Source: JACJWR01 sp964474045
GTDB taxonomy: Bacteria; Actinomycetota; Actinomycetes; S36-B12; UBA10799
DNA length: 6,492 nt
NCBI GenBank assembly: GCA_964474045.1
Contig: CAYYRC010000045.1
Location: 1 to 6,492, forward strand
Direction: 5' to 3'
Shown here piece by piece: positions 5,742 to 6,492 of the stretch. A model generated the notes under the pieces. That model had not been told where the DNA came from. It was given only the letters and a program-made list of their open reading frames with translations, and ran no database searches. How positions within the stretch are numbered: the stretch's first letter is position 1; the number at the start of each line of letters is the position of its first letter. A program made the position numbers and the translations under genes.

Positions 5742-6492
5742 GCAGGAACCTCCGCCGCAGCCCGGGCCGCGGCGGGAAGCACCGCGGCGATCTTCTCCAA
5801 CGCCTCATCGTCGTGCGCCGCCGACACGAACCACGCCTCGTAGGCCGAGGGCGGCAGCGAGACGCCGCCGTCCAGCATGGCGTGGAAGAACCGCGCGAAG
5901 GCAGCTGTGTCCTGCCGCTGGGCGTCGGCGTAGTTTCGCACGTCGCCGTCGGCGAAGAACACGCTGAAGAGGTTGCCGGCCCGCTGCAGCCGATGCGGCA
6001 CACCGGCGTCGGCCAGGGCCTCCGTCACCATGTCCGCGACGGCGTGCGCGGCGTGGTTGACGTGGGTATAGACCTCGTCGGTGCAGTGCTGCAGCGTCGT
6101 CAGCCCGCAAACCGTGGCCACTGGATTGCCCGACAACGTCCCCGCCTGGTAGACGGGGCCCTCCGGGGCGAGGGCCGCCATGATGTCGGCCCGGCCGCCG
6201 AAGGCCGCGACCGGCAGCCCGCCGCCGATGACCTTGCCGAACGTGAAGAGGTCCGGCGCCTCGTCGCCCTGCGGGTTGGTCAGACCCTGCCACCCCGCAC
6301 GCGACACTCGGAATCCCGTCATGACCTCGTCGGAGATCAGCAGCGCGCCATGCGCGTGGGCGGTCCGCGCCAGCAGGCGGTCGAAGCCGTCCAGCGGGGG
6401 CACGACCCCCATGTTGGCCGGAGCCGCCTCGGTGATGATCGCCGCGATCCGGTCGCCGGCCTCGGCGAAGACCGCCGCCAGAGCCGCCGGGT
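5738..6492 (-). CDS. hemL: Glutamate-1-semialdehyde 2,1-aminomutase (3' part)
   Basis: HemL is a PLP enzyme of the C5 pathway that converts glutamate-1-semialdehyde to 5-aminolevulinate, the precursor of heme and other tetrapyrroles, in the cytoplasm. The window holds about 250 C-terminal residues of an enzyme usually near 430-440; the N-terminal part and promoter lie beyond the right edge. Numbering from the first full codon (6490), visible motifs are Asn-Met-Gly-Val-Val-Pro-Pro (26-32), Ser-Asp54-Glu-Val-Met-Thr-Gly-Phe-Arg, whose Asp contacts the PLP ring, and Phe-Gly-Lys86-Val-Ile-Gly-Gly-Gly, whose Lys binds PLP (codon at 6235-6233). They continue with Gly-Pro-Val-Tyr-Gln-Ala-Gly-Thr-Leu-Ser-Gly-Asn-Pro (111-123). 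The Gln-Ala-Gly-Thr-Leu-Ser-Gly-Asn stretch separates HemL from other class III aminotransferases. The ATG at 6412 is internal, not the start. No break is seen. Confidence 0.96.
   Translation of the reverse strand, partial: PAALAAVFAEAGDRIAAIITEAAPANMGVVPPLDGFDRLLARTAHAHGALLISDEVMTGFRVSRAGWQGLTNPQGDEAPDLFTFGKVIGGGLPVAAFGGRADIMAALAPEGPVYQAGTLSGNPVATVCGLTTLQHCTDEVYTHVNHAAHAVADMVTEALADAGVPHRLQRAGNLFSVFFADGDVRNYADAQRQDTAAFARFFHAMLDGGVSLPPSAYEAWFVSAAHDDEALEKIAAVLPAAARAAAEVPA

Noticed and set aside
4367..5843. Long plus-strand frames opposite the lipoprotein and phosphatase genes
   Set aside because: They are low-complexity Arg/Pro/Ala-rich translations opposite genes with clear catalytic motifs, so they are shadows.

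Overview
This is a high-GC window with strong G/C third-position bias. It looks like chromosomal DNA of an actinomycete (Actinomycetota). The gene order on the minus strand is hemL, histidine phosphatase, TlpA-like lipoprotein, ccdA, resB, ccsB. From memory this matches the mycobacterial block Rv0524-Rv0529 of M. tuberculosis. Alanine-rich linkers, GTG starts and TAnnnT-type promoters also fit. I cannot name the genus from sequence alone.

Positions 6492 to 989 (minus strand) hold a tightly packed operon. It begins with the 3' part of hemL (glutamate-1-semialdehyde aminomutase, tetrapyrrole precursor synthesis), followed by a histidine-phosphatase-fold enzyme of unknown substrate. Next come the four parts of a System II (Ccs) cytochrome c maturation pathway. 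CcdA moves reducing equivalents across the membrane, the TlpA/ResA-like lipoprotein thioredoxin reduces apocytochrome CXXCH cysteines outside the membrane, and ResB plus CcsB form the heme export and ligation complex. Four of the five junctions are 4-base stop/start overlaps (ATGA or GTGA), so translation is probably coupled. The operon therefore joins heme precursor supply to heme attachment.

Positions 245-981 hold two small membrane-protein genes of unknown role that diverge from a 56-bp intergenic region: a DUF4229-type protein on the minus strand (245-628) and a PLDc_N-type protein on the plus strand (685-981). Each has a TAnnnT -10 box 6-7 bases before its start codon, so both mRNAs are probably leaderless. 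The plus-strand gene converges on ccsB with only 7 bp between stop codons, and an imperfect hairpin covers both stops, a candidate bidirectional terminator.

Positions 1-244 have no convincing complete gene. They hold a well-formed minus-strand promoter (133-161) and, at the left edge, a possible ribosome binding site and ATG for a gene running out of the window.

I see no CRISPR array, mobile element, tRNA, rRNA or prophage signature, and no evidence of a wholly new system. The more interesting points are regulatory (the leaderless divergent pair, the shared hairpin, the left-edge leader) and the uncharacterised phosphatase inside a heme/cytochrome c operon.
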